From Neofusicoccum parvum (Eukaryota > Ascomycota > Dothideomycetes > Botryosphaeriales > Botryosphaeriaceae), in the NCBI GenBank assembly GCA_020912385.1, contig CP087208.1, positions 1,798,001-1,862,000 on the forward strand: DNA of 64,000 nucleotides, written 5' to 3'. This document shows positions 7,894 through 20,130 of this stretch, in pieces (within the stretch, counting starts at the first letter, position 1; every line of letters begins with the position of its first letter). The notes below the pieces were generated by a model. It was not told the DNA's origin. It did not search any database and saw only the letters and a list, made by a program, of their open reading frames with translations. Made by a program: the position numbers and the translations under genes.

Positions 7894-10582
7894 TCACCCC
7901 AGAACTACAGTTCTCCGTCTAGTCCTCGGAACCCTCTTGATGTCCAGCGGTTTCACCTCTTCTCTTTGCAGCCCCTGCACCACCGCATCCTGCGCCACCA
8001 CACCCGAACCAACGCCAATCACCCAACTCAGCCCCAAACCCACTCGCGTCCCTACTTCCGCTCCAGCATTCCCCACGCCATCTCCGTGCCCTCCCTTTCC
8101 CTGCAGCTCCTCCAACGACCTCGCACGTCTGACGACAATCGTCTCGCTCCGCTCCAAGCACTCCATCACATCATCACCCGGCTGCGCGCTCAGCACCGGC
8201 GTGACTTTTCCCGCCGCCAAAACAGCATCCAGGAACGACTGCTCGGGGCTCGTCTTCGCCACCACGCCACCGCTCCAAGAAGGCAGCAGCTGCCTCCTCG
8301 GCACCTCCTCCTCCTCCATCGCTGACACCCTCAGGCTCGGCACAGCCGTGACGTCCAGACCAACGCCACTATCCTCCCTCGCCCTTGGGTCCCCGCCCTC
8401 CCCCACGCTCTCCTCCCCCGACGCATTCCTCACCCAATTCATCCCCTCAACCGCGATGTCGCCCTCCACCGACGCAGCCTCACCCCACCTTCTCCCACCC
8501 TCTTTCCACCCCGCCGCCGCCGCCCCACCGCCAAGCCCTCTCCTCACCCGACACCACCGCCCACTCCTCTCCAACCCGCCAACCCGCTCATCCGCACCGC
8601 CACCCAACACCCCCCTCCGCGCCTCCCCCGCCCTCTCCATCTCCCCCCTCAACACCTCCACCTCCACCTCGCACGCCCTCACCATCGTGCTGAGCGGACT
8701 CCCCCCGCCCCTCCCACCCCACGACCCGGACGCGCTCGTCGAACTCCCGCTGCCGCTGCCGCTCCCGCCCTCGAAGCTCCGCCCCCTCAGCGGCCGCTGC
8801 GCCCTCGCCCGCTGCTGCAGACACAGCACGGCCGGGCTCGCCAGCCGTCTTGGCGCGTCCGCGTCCCCGACGACCGGCCGCACGCTCACTGCCGCCGGCG
8901 GCGGGGGGCCCGATCCCTTGCGCCGGTGGCCGTGGCCGATCCCAGCCCCCTGCGCCGCCGTCAGGCTCGCTAGCGCGGCCGCCGTCAGCTGCGCGCGCGT
9001 CGGCGTCGTCTCGCCCGGTCGGCGGGCGAGGGCCGGGTTCTGCGGCGGGCTGTGCGGCATGCTCGGGGGGCGGGCGCGGGGGACGTGCAGGCCCGCGTCT
9101 GCTGCTGCTCCGCGGCGGGGCAGCGGTGGCGGCGGGGAAGGGTGCACGGCGCGCCAGGCGGAGTCGAGGGGGGGTGGGGAGCGGGCTACGCGGACGCGTG
9201 GCGGGGAGGCTGGCACCGGGGGAGGAGGAAGGGCGCCCGAGGCCATGAGGGAGAGGTGGCCGTAGCTGCGGGCGCGGCGCTGGGGGGTGATGGCGGGGCG
9301 CGGACCGGCGCCGCCTGGCGATGAGGATGCTGACGAGGTTGTGAGGATGGAGTTGGCGCTCGAGACGCGGCGGGTGCCGGCGACGGGGCGGCGGAGGAGC
9401 GGCGGGTGGGAGGACATGGTGGGGAGCGGGGCGGCGGGGAGGAGGGAGAGCGGAGCAGGGACGAGGGAGGGCGAGTTGAAGATGCCAAGGGCGTTGCTGC
9501 TGTTGCGGCTGGTGGGGGAGAGGCGAGGGCTTGGGACCCAGCTGAACTGGGCGGAATTCGCGGTGGCGGCCAGGTCGCCGGTCGAGGGGGTGCTGGGGAA
9601 GGAGGGGCCGGGTGTGGAGAGGGGGCTTATTGTGAGGCCACCGGCGGGGTTCTTCTCGGTCACGGCGGTGTCGGGCCGGAAGAAAGAGGAGGAGGCGAGG
9701 GAGGAGACGATTGAGGCGGAAGTGCCCGGGCGGTGGAGGGCCGGATTGTAGACACCCATGCCGCCATCTTCGGGGTGGGAGAGCTTGCGGGAATGAAGGA
9801 AGGGATTGTGGTAATGATGTTGGGTTGAGGTGTTGGTGGAGAAGCCGAGAAGGGTTGCTTCAAAGGGGCGGCGGACGATGGCCAGGATGCCGAAGAGGGT
9901 GCAGGATGCGACACTAGATACCAGTCAAACGGGCCCTGTTTCCGAGAGAGACTCCACGTTGGACAGTGGGCACTTACAGCGCAATGAATGAGACAGCAGA
10001 GCTAAACCTCTCGGCAGCACACGAGCTACCCACCTTCCAACTATCTTCCGTGGCGTTTGAAGACGACTCGGAGAGACATGTGGGCTGGCGTGCGGCAATG
10101 ATAAAGTTCCAGCCGGACGTCATCAGCCACAAGATGCAGAGCGCGACGGCGAGCCTGAGAGCAACGTAACAGGCATTTTCGAACCTTCGCGGCGCGTATT
10201 CATGTTGCAGACGGTTCTGCCGGCGAGCGACGATCGAATGAAGGACGACGTACGAGATGGACGCAACGGCCTGCGTGTGGTCAGTAAAACAAGCCTGAAG
10301 AGACGAAGTGAAACGTACCGAAACAATCGTCAGCACCGTTGACGGCAGGATGGTGGTATCAATACTCCGCGCGGCAAACAGGGCCAGCATGGTGACGAGC
10401 GGGATGACGGAGCTCCAGAGCAGGACGTGCAAGCATATCGTGATGGCAAGCAGAGTCCAGCGTCGACGTCGAGCAGGCTGGTGCGAGCGTGTTTTTGTCG
10501 TTGGTTTCCAAAGCCTCTCCAGACCTTGTGCTGATCTTCGATGGCGGCGGAGCCAGTCGACGCAGCGTGGGAGAGCGGCCAT
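7894..10582 (-). CDS. Four-TM membrane protein with long disordered Pro/Ser-rich tail
   Basis: Three exons: 10582-10319, 10270-9978 and 9913-7894. Intron 1 (48 nt) has GTACGT...CAG and intron 2 (64 nt) has GTAAGT...TAG; phases sum to an intact 858-residue protein. Residues 1-210 contain four membrane segments (about 42-68, 77-100, 125-148 and 182-205) and a Cys-containing loop between the third and fourth. The remaining 650 residues are low-complexity: Pro, Ser, Ala, Gly and Arg rich with polyproline runs, so probably a disordered cytoplasmic domain. A short ordered-looking segment near residues 740-790 (PEQSFLDAVLAAGKVTPVLS) may be a conserved C-terminal motif. This four-TM head resembles uncharacterised Dothideomycete membrane proteins; no function can be given. 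The tail is GC-extreme, which also creates a long spurious frame on the opposite strand. Confidence 0.7.
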
Positions 10583-12096
10583 TATAACCTGTAGGAATGC
10601 TTCTCACTCCCCGAGTTAAATGACCTCTGAAGGCCAGATCGCTGATGCCCAGCGCCCCGTGACTACTGCCTGATGCCTTGAGATGGAAGGAGTGGCGAAC
10701 GACAAAACAAGAGGTTAATCAGTTGTTTGCGTGCGCTCGAGATTAGCAGAGTGGGCGATGTGAAGATGGAATTCCTCGATCCTCGTTGCTGATGCAGTCT
10801 GTCGGCAACCACGCAGCGTGCGGCCTGCAGCAGCGTGCTACTCCCACGGCAGATGGACAGAATGCAAGGAACCAGAGGCACCAGCGGGTTCCTAGGAAAC
10901 GAAACAGGCTGTCCCATCTTGAAGAAGCAAGATATGGTTCCCGAAAAGCGTGGGGCTAGTGAAGTCGTGCGGGAGGCTGGGATGAATTGGAAACGTCCAG
11001 CATCGGAAGCATGTCGGTCGAGAAGTTGGCCAGCCACAATCAGGTGCCATCGGATAGACGCGAGCTGGAACTGCATTCCTGGAGGTTGGCGCTGCGGAAT
11101 GTGCCAATGTTTGGACTTGTTGCTGGAAGGAAAGAGACGAGGAATGCACCTCCAGAATTCTAACCACTCAGAGTCGCTCGAGCCCGGGAAAGGGGACAGG
11201 TGTCCATGTCGCCGCTACCTACCGGCCACTGTCACCAAGAATTTGTGAATCACTCTCCAGGAGTTCGACTCCAAAACTCCAACGTGTGGCGTTAGCTATA
11301 TGTTCCCGTCTGTGATAAGTCTTGGAGAGCCCACAATCCATCTTGACCATAGTCTTTCGTGGAGAATATGCACCGTCATGTATTTCGAAGCTTTGCTCAG
11401 TGAACTGCCGGATCTGAATCTAGTCGTAAGCTGCCTCTATTCACCGCTCTCGACGATGCACGTAGGCACCATGAAACGGCTCTTCATGTTTCAGGTAGGT
11501 GAATATGCCGTCTCTGACGGACTTTCTTCTGCCCTCGCATTCATCCCTGTTTCCCTTTCCTCGTGAGACTGTGCTCCCTAACTGTCGACCGCTCGCAAGA
11601 TGTCCGGAACTTTCCACAGATCCAAAACGATGGCCGAGAACTCGTGATCAGGGTTAGATCTGGAAACAAGAAGACAGTTCTTCAGGATTTGTCTCCTCGA
11701 TCCGTTTCGCATAGTCCCTTGCCTCAAGTTGGAAGGGTGATGATCCGTGGCGACTCACGAGATGCCCGTTCAACTCGACACCTCGATGATATCCTGGTAG
11801 AAGCGTCAAGCTCCTACGGAACACTTGTGCAATGATGGTGAACCTAAGCCCAGCTACTCGTGTCCCCTGCAGAGCCTGCGGGTCTCGGATGCGACCTGCT
11901 TTGCCGCGTGCCGAGATGAAAAGCCGTCATGGTATCTCATGTGATATCCGTGTTGCCCGATATCGAACTCCGCGGTAACAGTCTCCCGTGCGGGTCGGGA
12001 TGACCCCTCATATCCCCAGCCCAAGCGTGCCACGGAACACGCTGAGTCGAAGCTTTGCGCATGGCCCGCCATGCCTCAGATCTTCGCCACCCAGCC
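10583..12096. other. Intergenic, about 1.5 kb
   Basis: This lies upstream of the four-TM protein gene and downstream of TLG1, both on the minus strand. Several open frames of 90-140 codons occur on both strands, but none shows family resemblance, codon continuity or plausible splicing. No RNA gene or repeat recognised. Confidence 0.4.
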
Positions 12097-13050
12097 TCAG
12101 AGGACGATGAGCAGGACCAAAACGACGATGAGGACGAATATCAGCACCGCAATGCAGCAGCTGGAGTACTTGTCTGCGCTCCACATTAGCAAAACCGCAC
12201 CCAACAACACGCCCCCAAACAACCCCACCGCACTCACCCTCATTCTGCCGTATAACCCACCCCACCCTCTTAATCCCATTCTGCAGCTTCCCCCCCACGC
12301 GATCCGCCACCGTATCCACCTCATCCAGCATGCCGCCCTGCTCCTCCAACTCCCTCCCCATATCATCCGCCTGCTGCCTCAGATTCCCCACCGTCCGAAA
12401 CACGCCATCCAGCGCCTCATCCTGCTCGTGCATGAGCTCCATCTGGCGCTCCTGCTCCAACGCCGCGTACGCATCCCCCTCCACCTCCCCAAACTCATCC
12501 GGATCAGGCAGCACATCCGGATTCTTCCCCTTCCCTGCACCTGCGGCCCCCACCGCCCTCGCCAGCTCCGCCCGCATGTCCTCGACCTCGCGCCCCACGT
12601 CCTCGACCAGCCGCCGCCGCCGCTCCACCTCGTCGATCTCCAGCCCGAACCGGTACGGGTCGCGCTCGACCGCGCGCACGCTGTCGACCAGGTCCGCCAG
12701 GTCCGCCGACAGGTCCGTGAGCGCCTGCTCCAGCTCCGCCCGCGCCTCGGCCAGCTCCGGCGACGAGGGTGACGACGCAGAGCTGCGGATGCGCAGGTAC
12801 GAGCTGAAGAGCGGGCGCGTGGTGTTGAGGAGGGAGAGTACGTCGCTGTTGGGCGCGGGTTAGCGGGGTGCACGGGCGGGCGTGTGTGATGGGAGGCCAT
12901 TGCGGCGAGGAGGTGGGTTGGATTGGAGGGGGGCCAGGCAGCCGTCGCGTGTTGGGGATGGGTGTGCTGGATGCCGGGATGGATGGGGGGGTGTGAGGCT
13001 TACGCTTGGACCTGGAGGAAGGGGTCCTCGTCGCCGGTTGCGTCCATCAT
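12097..13050 (-). CDS. TLG1: t-SNARE Tlg1 (syntaxin-6/10 family)
   Basis: Three exons: 13050-13004, 12845-12238 and 12173-12097, 243 residues (yeast Tlg1 is 224). Exon 1 encodes MMDATGDEDPFLQVQ and joins in phase 2 to DVLSLLNTTRPLFSSYL, the start of the syntaxin-6 N-terminal three-helix domain (about residues 8-115). The SNARE heptad motif occupies about 150-215 (MELMHEQDEALDGVFRTVG, then LRQQADDMGRELEEQGGMLD). The last intron (63 nt, GTGAGT...CAG, branch GCTAAT) joins RQNE to DKYSSCCIAVLIFVLIVVLV, the C-terminal anchor; Cys residues before the anchor could be palmitoylated. Tlg1 acts at the trans-Golgi/early endosome in retrograde vesicle fusion with Tlg2 and Vti1. The start may be either of the two adjacent ATGs. 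Confidence 0.93.
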
Positions 13051-13507
13051 CTTGGCGGGGTTGGGCGGGGCGAGCGTGTGAAGAAGTGGTGGTGTCAGGA
13101 AAGCGGTTGTCGCAAATGTGTCGTTGTGGTTGTCGTTGGAGCTGCGCCGGAGCTTGGGGCGCGCGTCACTCTCCGTTTCGGCTGCACCTGCCGCTAGCGG
13201 CGTCGTCCTTCCCTCCACGTCATCCCCCCAGTCCCGTGCGATCGCAATTTCACATCACTGCAAGCAGCTGGCAGAACACGCTCATAATGAGATCTACATT
13301 GATCACTCTAATCCGTGTCCGCAGTCTAGCCGCGCTATATAGTTTTCGATGGTTTTCGATACCTCTGCCCTGTCCCACACCACACCCGATGATATAAATT
13401 CCACCCGTATTTTTGTGTAAAGCAGAAAACGATGTGAGGTTCCAGCCTTTACCAACGCCAACCAGGAAAAGAAAAAAGGGAATCGCAATCAGTGAGAGCG
13501 ACGCTGC
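13051..13507. other. Intergenic, TLG1 promoter / ADE6 3' region
   Basis: 457 bp between ADE6 and TLG1, which are in tandem on the minus strand. It should contain the ADE6 3' UTR and the TLG1 promoter. No coding frame or repeat of note. Confidence 0.5.
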
Positions 13508-16500
13508 TCAACCAACCCACCTCCTCGCGCTCTTGAACATCCGCACCCAAGGACCAAACTCTGACCACTGCTCCGCCATCTCCTTCGGTGCCCAGCTGGC
13601 AACATCCTTCAGGATCGTACGCTCCGGGTGAGGCATCATCGCCAGGACTCTGCCGTCAGGGCTCCTCACACCGGTGATGCCGTTAGGGCTACCGTTCGGG
13701 TTGAACGGGTACTTCTCTGTCGGGCGCTTGTAGTTGTCGACGTAGCGCATCGCCACGAGACCCTCATTCTGAAGGATCTCAGGCGATGAAGCAGCGGCTG
13801 ATGACGAGGGGAAGGTGGCGCGACCCTCGCCATGAGCGACGACGATGGGAAGCATGGATCCGTGCATGCCGTGGAGGAAGACAGACTGCGGGGTCGTGGG
13901 CGTTGCGGGGGGGTCTTGAACCTCGACCATGCAGACGCGCGCCTCGTACTGCTCGCTGAGGTTGCGCTCAAACGTGGGCCAGGCTTGGCAGCCGGGGATG
14001 AGCTCCTTGACACGCGACAGGAATTGGCAGCCGTTGCAGACGCCGAGAGCGAAGGTATCCTTGCGTTCGAAGAAAGCCTGGAACTCCTTGCGAGCTTCAG
14101 GATGCAGCAGGACGCTCTTGGCCCAACCTTGACCGGCACCCAGAACGTCGGCATACGAGAAACCACCACAAGCTGCGAGACCAGCGAAAGACGCGAGAGA
14201 AACACGTCCCGTGAGGATATCCGTCATATGAACGTCAATAGCCGAGAAGCCTGCAACATTGAAGGCAAAGGCCATTTCGGCCTGACCGTTGACACCTTCC
14301 TCACGAAGGATGGCAACACGGGGCTTGGCCGCAACCATCGAAGTAATCGAAGTCCTGATCGGCAAGACGTTATCGTTAGGGTTGAAGGTCAAGTTGTAGG
14401 TAAGACCAGGGTCGACATCGTCGCTGATGTTCTCGTACTCCGAATCAGCACAGGTAGGATTGTCGCGGAGTCTCTGCATCTGGTGAGACGTAGCAGCCCA
14501 TTGGCGCTGAAGCTCCTTCCGGCTCTCCTTGTAGACGACACGAGCCTCGCGAGTCAGAACCAAGTTTTGCTTGGTAACCACCGGCACACGGCCGATCTTC
14601 TTGATCATGCCAGCGGGCGGTCCGCAAGTGGCAAAGCATCTGTGGAACTCGATTTCATCCTTCTTCCTGACCTGGAAGACGGCGCCGAGTTCTTCGTTGA
14701 ACAGACCCTCGATCATGTCCTTGGTGTCTTTGCTGGAGCAGATATCATCAAGCATGACCTCGAGACCGCAGCGGCCGGCGAACATCATCTCAACAAGGGT
14801 GGTGAAAAGACCACCATCGGAGCGGTCGTGGTAAGCGAGGACGATACCAGCCTCGTGAAGCTGCTCGACAGCATCGTAAAAGTCCTTGATCAAGTCCACA
14901 TCCCGGACGTCCGGTGCCTCGTCGCCGACCTGGCCGAAGACCTGGGCCACAGCAGAGCCACCCATAGCCTTCTTGCCCTGAGCAAGGTCGACGAAGAGGA
15001 GGACAGTCTCGCCAACATCCTCAAGGCGTTGGAGCGCAGGAGTCCATGTCTTCTCAATGAAGTCAACCGGTGCGAAGGCAGAGATAACGAGAGACAAAGG
15101 TGCAGTAACTTCTCTGCCCTCCTTGGACGCGGGATCTTGCCACTTCATCTTCATTGACATGGAATCCTTGCCGACGGGAATGCTGATACCAAGCTGAGGG
15201 CAGAGTTCCATACCAATGGCCTCGACAGCTTCGTACAGAGCTGCGCCCTCACCAGGGTGACTGCTTGCAGCCATCCAGTTGGCCGAGAGGCGAACGCGGG
15301 AGAGACGCTCAGGAGTGCTTGCAGCAGCAAGGTTCATGAGAGACTCAGCAACAGACATACGTGCTGAAGCAGCAGCCGAGATGAGAGCCAAGTTGGGCTT
15401 TTCGCCCATAGCCATTGCCTCACCGGTCCTGACACCAGGGAGGAGCGAAGTTGCCGTCACCGACACGTCAGCAACGGGAGTCTGCCAGGGGCCTACCATC
15501 TGGTCACGAACTGTGAGACCTCCAACAGTACGGTCACCGATGGTGATCAGGAAAGACTTAGAGCCAACAGAGGGGAGGGAGAGGACCCTGGAAACAGCCT
15601 CGGGGAAAAGCCCCTCAGGCTCGAAATCGGGGATGTAAGCAGTCAAACTAGTGTCGAAGACAGGCAGCTTGAGCTTCCTCGAGTCCACAATTCTCGACAT
15701 CTTAGGAGGCTTGCCGAAAAGAACCGACATGGGCAGATCAATCGGCTTGGGGTAGTCCGGAGAGTCGCGGTCCATGAGGATGAGCTCGTTGTTGTGAGAA
15801 GACCTTTCGCCGGTAGCCTCACCGACGACGGAGAAACCGCAGCGCTCTCTCTTGCAGATACGCTTGAAAAGATCTAATCCGTCAGGGCTGACAGCCATGA
15901 CGTAGCGCTCCTGTGCCTCGCAGCACCAGATCTGAAGAGGGCTCATGCCCTTGTCGGCATTGTCGACCTCGCGCAGCTCGAAAGTAGCACCAAGTCCAGA
16001 ATCATGGACCAGCTCTGGCAGCGCGTTCGACAGACCACCAGCACCAACATCGTGGATGAACTTGACAGGGTTCTGGTCACCCAGCGACGTGCAAGTGTTG
16101 ATAACCTCTTGTGCTCTTCTTTGCACCTCGGCATTCCCTCTCTGAACACTTGCGAAGTCGAGATCGACAGAACCCTCGCCAGACTGGATACTCGACGCAG
16201 CACCGCCGCCAAGACCGATCAACATGGCAGGGCCACCAAGGACGATCAAATGATCACCAGGAGTTACGAGCTCGGGGTCTTTCAGCGCAAATTGCGGCCT
16301 GATGGTTCCAACACCGCCAGCAATCATGATGGGCTTGTGGTATCCCCTGACCTCGGTCTCCTTCTCGTTGATGGGGATCCGGGTGGTGAGGGTGCGGAAA
16401 TATCCAGTAGTGCAGGGACGTCCGAATTCGTTGTTGAAAGCAGCGCTACCAATGGGCGCCTCCAACATGATGTCCAAGCTGCTTGCAATGTGCGCTGGCC

Positions 16501-17641
16501 TACCAACATCCATCTCCCAGGGCTGCTCGAAGCCGGGGATGTGAAGGTCCGAGACGCTGAATCCGCAAAGCCCGGCCTTGGGCTTGGATCCACGGCCGAC
16601 GGCTCCCTCGTCTCTGATTTCACCACCCGAGCCAGTGGCAGCACCGGGGAAGGGAGACACAGCAGTCGGGTGGTTGTGAGTCTCAACCTTGGCCAGGAAG
16701 TGAACCAACTCCTTCGTCTGAACCCACTCTCCAGTAGCATTGTTGGGGGCCCAGAAGCTGGCGTTGTCGCCCTCCAAGACCGCCGCGTTGTCACTGTACG
16801 CGCTGACAGTGAAGCGCGGGTGCTTCTTATGCGTGTTCTTGATCATGCCAAACAGGCTCATGGGCTTCTTGATGCCATCGATGGTCCAGTCGGCGTTGAA
16901 CTGCTTGTGCCGGCAGTGCTCCGAGTTGACCTGGGCAAACATGAACAGCTCCACGTCAACGGGCCCCCTCTTCAAATTCTCAGTGTATGCCTCCACTAGG
17001 TAGTCGATCTCAGCCGAGTCGAGCGCCAGTCCCAGCTCGCGGTTTGCCTTCTGCAGTGCCTCCTTGGGCGTGCTGCCTTCCGCCTGCAGATCAACGCTCG
17101 TGGCGGGCGCAGGCTCATGCTCGCCGAAGGTGTAGTTGAGGTTCGGTTGGGAGCGGCTGATGGTTTGGGTCATGCGGTCGTGGAGGAGGTCGGGCTGGGG
17201 GATCTCTTCGGCGGCGGGGCGCTTATTCTCGGAGAAAGTGGCAGCAATGACCATGCCGCGCTCGACGCGCTTCACCGACTCCTTGAGGCCGCACACATGG
17301 GCGATTCCAGTGGCCTGAGTGCTCCAGGGCGAGATGGTGCCAGGACGAGGGCAGACGTAGAAGAGGGCGGTGTTCTGATCGCGCGGCTCGCCATTGCGGG
17401 TGAGGGCGTCGAGGATGGTCTGGTACAGGCGGTCATCGGCGGAGGGCACGTCACCGTAGAACAACAGCTGCTCAAGGGCCTTCAATTGGTCGCTCTCCAG
17501 CTCGCCGGTGGGGTTGACGAAGTGAATCCAGATAGCGCGCACTTCCTCCGCGCCCAACTCGCGCGCAAGCTTCGCGCAGCGGAAGTCGGAGAAGGCGGAG
17601 GAGCCTGGGATAACCAGGTAGGGATCCTGCGTCGCAGCCAT
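13508..17641 (-). CDS. ADE6: Phosphoribosylformylglycinamidine synthase (FGAR amidotransferase)
   Basis: An uninterrupted 1377-codon frame from ATG 17641, the usual length for the large eukaryotic PurL. The enzyme converts FGAR, glutamine and ATP to FGAM, step four of de novo purine synthesis in the cytosol. From the N-terminus: the PurS-like region (about 1-150), two AIRS-synthetase-like halves containing [18 protein letters not shown] (about 540-560) and metal/ATP-binding acidic motifs, then the C-terminal glutamine amidotransferase domain from about 1090 ([14 protein letters not shown]). Its nucleophile is the Cys in [14 protein letters not shown] (about 1200) and the partner His lies in MMPHPERT (about 1340). 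All key residues are present, so it should be active. The gene is intronless, unusual among its spliced neighbours. A long open frame antisense to it is a compositional shadow. Confidence 0.97.
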   Translation of the reverse strand: MAATQDPYLVIPGSSAFSDFRCAKLARELGAEEVRAIWIHFVNPTGELESDQLKALEQLLFYGDVPSADDRLYQTILDALTRNGEPRDQNTALFYVCPRPGTISPWSTQATGIAHVCGLKESVKRVERGMVIAATFSENKRPAAEEIPQPDLLHDRMTQTISRSQPNLNYTFGEHEPAPATSVDLQAEGSTPKEALQKANRELGLALDSAEIDYLVEAYTENLKRGPVDVELFMFAQVNSEHCRHKQFNADWTIDGIKKPMSLFGMIKNTHKKHPRFTVSAYSDNAAVLEGDNASFWAPNNATGEWVQTKELVHFLAKVETHNHPTAVSPFPGAATGSGGEIRDEGAVGRGSKPKAGLCGFSVSDLHIPGFEQPWEMDVGRPAHIASSLDIMLEAPIGSAAFNNEFGRPCTTGYFRTLTTRIPINEKETEVRGYHKPIMIAGGVGTIRPQFALKDPELVTPGDHLIVLGGPAMLIGLGGGAASSIQSGEGSVDLDFASVQRGNAEVQRRAQEVINTCTSLGDQNPVKFIHDVGAGGLSNALPELVHDSGLGATFELREVDNADKGMSPLQIWCCEAQERYVMAVSPDGLDLFKRICKRERCGFSVVGEATGERSSHNNELILMDRDSPDYPKPIDLPMSVLFGKPPKMSRIVDSRKLKLPVFDTSLTAYIPDFEPEGLFPEAVSRVLSLPSVGSKSFLITIGDRTVGGLTVRDQMVGPWQTPVADVSVTATSLLPGVRTGEAMAMGEKPNLALISAAASARMSVAESLMNLAAASTPERLSRVRLSANWMAASSHPGEGAALYEAVEAIGMELCPQLGISIPVGKDSMSMKMKWQDPASKEGREVTAPLSLVISAFAPVDFIEKTWTPALQRLEDVGETVLLFVDLAQGKKAMGGSAVAQVFGQVGDEAPDVRDVDLIKDFYDAVEQLHEAGIVLAYHDRSDGGLFTTLVEMMFAGRCGLEVMLDDICSSKDTKDMIEGLFNEELGAVFQVRKKDEIEFHRCFATCGPPAGMIKKIGRVPVVTKQNLVLTREARVVYKESRKELQRQWAATSHQMQRLRDNPTCADSEYENISDDVDPGLTYNLTFNPNDNVLPIRTSITSMVAAKPRVAILREEGVNGQAEMAFAFNVAGFSAIDVHMTDILTGRVSLASFAGLAACGGFSYADVLGAGQGWAKSVLLHPEARKEFQAFFERKDTFALGVCNGCQFLSRVKELIPGCQAWPTFERNLSEQYEARVCMVEVQDPPATPTTPQSVFLHGMHGSMLPIVVAHGEGRATFPSSSAAASSPEILQNEGLVAMRYVDNYKRPTEKYPFNPNGSPNGITGVRSPDGRVLAMMPHPERTILKDVASWAPKEMAEQWSEFGPWVRMFKSARRWVG

Positions 17642-18498
17642 CTTTCAGGCGGCGACTATACACGCGGGGTGGCGTTTGACGTAGGGACCGTGTGGTGGAG
17701 GTTCACGGCATAGAAAAAGTTCGGAGGCAAGAGCTTGAAGAAGTAAAGTTCGTGGTGGGGGCGGGGGTCCTGATCGGCCCGGTCTTTGATGCCAAGGCCT
17801 GCCATTTTCATGCACCATGACAGCCGCATCGCGCTGGAAACGCAGAGCGCACTCCGCACGTCAGAGAGAGCGAGTCCACCTCGCTACGCGTCTCTGGTCT
17901 TGCAGACTTCACGTGGATCGTTCGTCTCAGCGCCCTCGGCCGACCGTCGATCAGCGACCAATGAACGCCCACTCGTATGTAAATCTCGACCGTAATCGGC
18001 ATCATCGGCATGTCGCCCGTCACCGCCCCCATTGCTGTGCCTGAGATATCTCATGATAATTCTGAAAACGGAAATCTTTTCGCGCAGGACTCTCAGCTCG
18101 CGGGTGGGCCGCAATACATGCGAGACAAATGGCCCTCAAATCTATCGTGCTGTAGCGCAGTGAGGATGAAATGATAAACGAGCATCTCCCGCAGATGGGC
18201 ATTGAAGAGGAGCATCCGGGCGAGAATCGTGCGGCCGAGCAGTGGGGAGCAGGACGGCGCGTGACAGAGTTTTGACAGCTGTACATTTGCTCTGAAGCAG
18301 CGCAAAGAAACGACTATTGAACGCGCATAACGTCCATGCGGGTGATGATACAAGTCGCCCTCCTCGCATTTTCCCGTCCTGTCTACCGCCTGCCAAAAGC
18401 TCGACGATAGCCGCCTGATCCTGCGCTCTTCTCCCTTAAACCCAACCCAAAGGGCCGACCATTATGCAACCGGATCTTCTCAAAAGGGGTTGGTCCAT
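17642..18498. other. Intergenic, ADE6 promoter region
   Basis: 857 bp between the ADE6 start and the COX6 stop, both on the minus strand. I looked for a TGACTCA-type general amino-acid control site, a common regulator of purine genes, and saw no perfect copy. Small open frames are unsupported. Confidence 0.45.
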
Positions 18499-19361
18499 CT
18501 ACTGCGACTCGGGGTAGAGGCCGTCCTTGAGAACAACACCCAGCTCTTCCCTCAGAGGCTCCAGCTCCTTCAGGTACTCATCGTACTGGCCCTTGTTCTC
18601 AACCTTCGCCTTGATGCCTGCGACACAGTCAGCACAATATCTCCATCGCGAACTCCCTCTCCGTCGCAGCAGCCTTGCAAGGCGCGGAATGCTGCAGCAA
18701 GGCTCGACAGCAGGAGGTGGAGTAGCGGCAACGCACCCTCGAAAATCCGGACAGCAGTGGGGAAGTCGTTGACGCGCCTGGCAGCCTTGAGGGCGGCGGT
18801 GACGACGGAGGTGGACGGGACGAGATCGTAGGCGAAGGCGTTGTTCAGGTTGCGCTATTGTTGCAATCCCCGTCAGCTTGGCTTGCGCGCGGCGTGGGGT
18901 GTCGAGATGGTCGGCGACCTGGCCCGCCCAGGCAAGGCCGAGTACCACCGCGGATCAAGGGAAGCGGGCCCAACGTACCTGAAGCTCGAAAACATCCTGA
19001 ACGGCATCGAACTCCTTCTCGTACCTGTCAATGGCCGCAATTCACGTCAGCTCGGGTCGGTCGAGGGCGCTGCGGACGCGAAACGGGCGCGCTGCGTGCG
19101 GCACGGCTACGGCGTGGCAGAGCCTGCAGACGGCTTCCCCCAGGCGGGGCCGCAGCCATTGGCGCTCTTGAGGGCGTGTGCAGCGGTCGTTCCGTACCTG
19201 GCAGTAAACTCCTCGAAGCTCTCCTCGTGGTGGTCGTCGGAGGCCCTCCGGGAGGTGGTGCTGAAGCTCTTGGGGAAGCGCACAGCAGTGACGGGCGCAG
19301 CGCGGCGGACGAAGGTCGGGCGGCTGGCGCGAGCCGCGACGCGGAGGATGCTGGCGGACAT
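18499..19361 (-). CDS. COX6: Cytochrome c oxidase subunit VI (mammalian Va), mitochondrial
   Basis: Four exons: 19361-19198, 19024-18979, 18854-18737 and 18617-18499, giving 148 residues, the same length as yeast Cox6. The N-terminus (MSASILRVAARASRPTFVRR) is an Arg/Ser-rich mitochondrial presequence, followed by FSTTSRR, a plausible cleavage region. The mature part reads SFEEFTARY, RYEKEFDAVQDVFELQ, RNLNNAFAYDLVPSTSVVTA and GQYDEYLKELEPLREELGV, collinear with the family's all-helical fold. It is a nuclear-encoded peripheral matrix-side subunit of respiratory complex IV. Donors are GTACGG, GTACGT and GTGCGT; the small 46-nt second exon is conserved in phase. The introns (173, 124 and 119 nt) are longer than most in this window. 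Confidence 0.93.
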
Positions 19362-20130
19362 TATATAGGCCGGGGCTGCGGGCTGGGGAATGTGATGCAG
19401 GAAGGGTGTGGGTGCGTGCTGCGGATGCGTGGGTTTGAGCTGTTTAACGCAGGTTGCAGCGAGGTACGTTGGTGGTGTGAGTGACGGCCCTAGGACCGCC
19501 ATTATCCCGGATTCTTCCTCAATTTCCTTCCTGCTGGGTCACGTGCGAGGCCTGCCCATGCGAATTGAAGCGACCGGATACGCACTGACTCATGCTGCTG
19601 ACACGTCTGCCAACCCTGGTATTGTTGCCAGTGCCATTGGACATCGCCATCGTGGTGCCATCTGCCCGGGACGCTGCCAATCTTGACGCAACGCGAGCGA
19701 ACCGACTATGCATTACAACTGCACTATCTAAGGCGCCCATCCCTGCTCCTTCTCCTTGCTATACAGTACATCTATGCTACTCATTCATACATAACGAAGA
19801 CTGTGTTCTTATTACAATGCTGTAAATGCCATAACCTCTCCGCGAGGCTGCCCGTTCTCAAAAAATCAAAACATCTCAAAAATCTCCACAAGAGCAGCCC
19901 TCGATTGTGTTTTGATCCGGCATACCTACCGGTGAACCCAAAGCCGAGGTTCTAATAATTGTATCCGTGCCCGCCCGCCCATCATGCTCCTCTATGCGAA
20001 GAGTTCCGTTGTCAAAAGTAGTGCCGTAGTTGCCCATTCCGTCCCTAATCCTCGAGCTTAAAGAATCCAAAGTGGAAAGGTTCGACGCTTGAATGTAGCT
20101 GCGCGGCCAGGCGCTGGTGTTGGTAGGAAT
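19362..20130. other. Intergenic, COX6 promoter / ELO 3' region
   Basis: 769 bp. It contains the COX6 promoter and the 3' UTR of the elongase gene, both minus strand. I see no coding frame with support. No heme-responsive CCAAT element was confirmed. Confidence 0.4.

Noticed and set aside
7937..9265. A 442-codon Pro/Ser-rich plus-strand frame
   Set aside because: Antisense to the disordered tail of the four-TM protein. The minus-strand frame continues through introns into a membrane domain, the plus one does not.
13832..15157. A 441-codon open frame on the plus strand
   Set aside because: It lies wholly antisense to ADE6, whose full catalytic sequence is conserved. The frame reflects GC codon bias and has no family resemblance.
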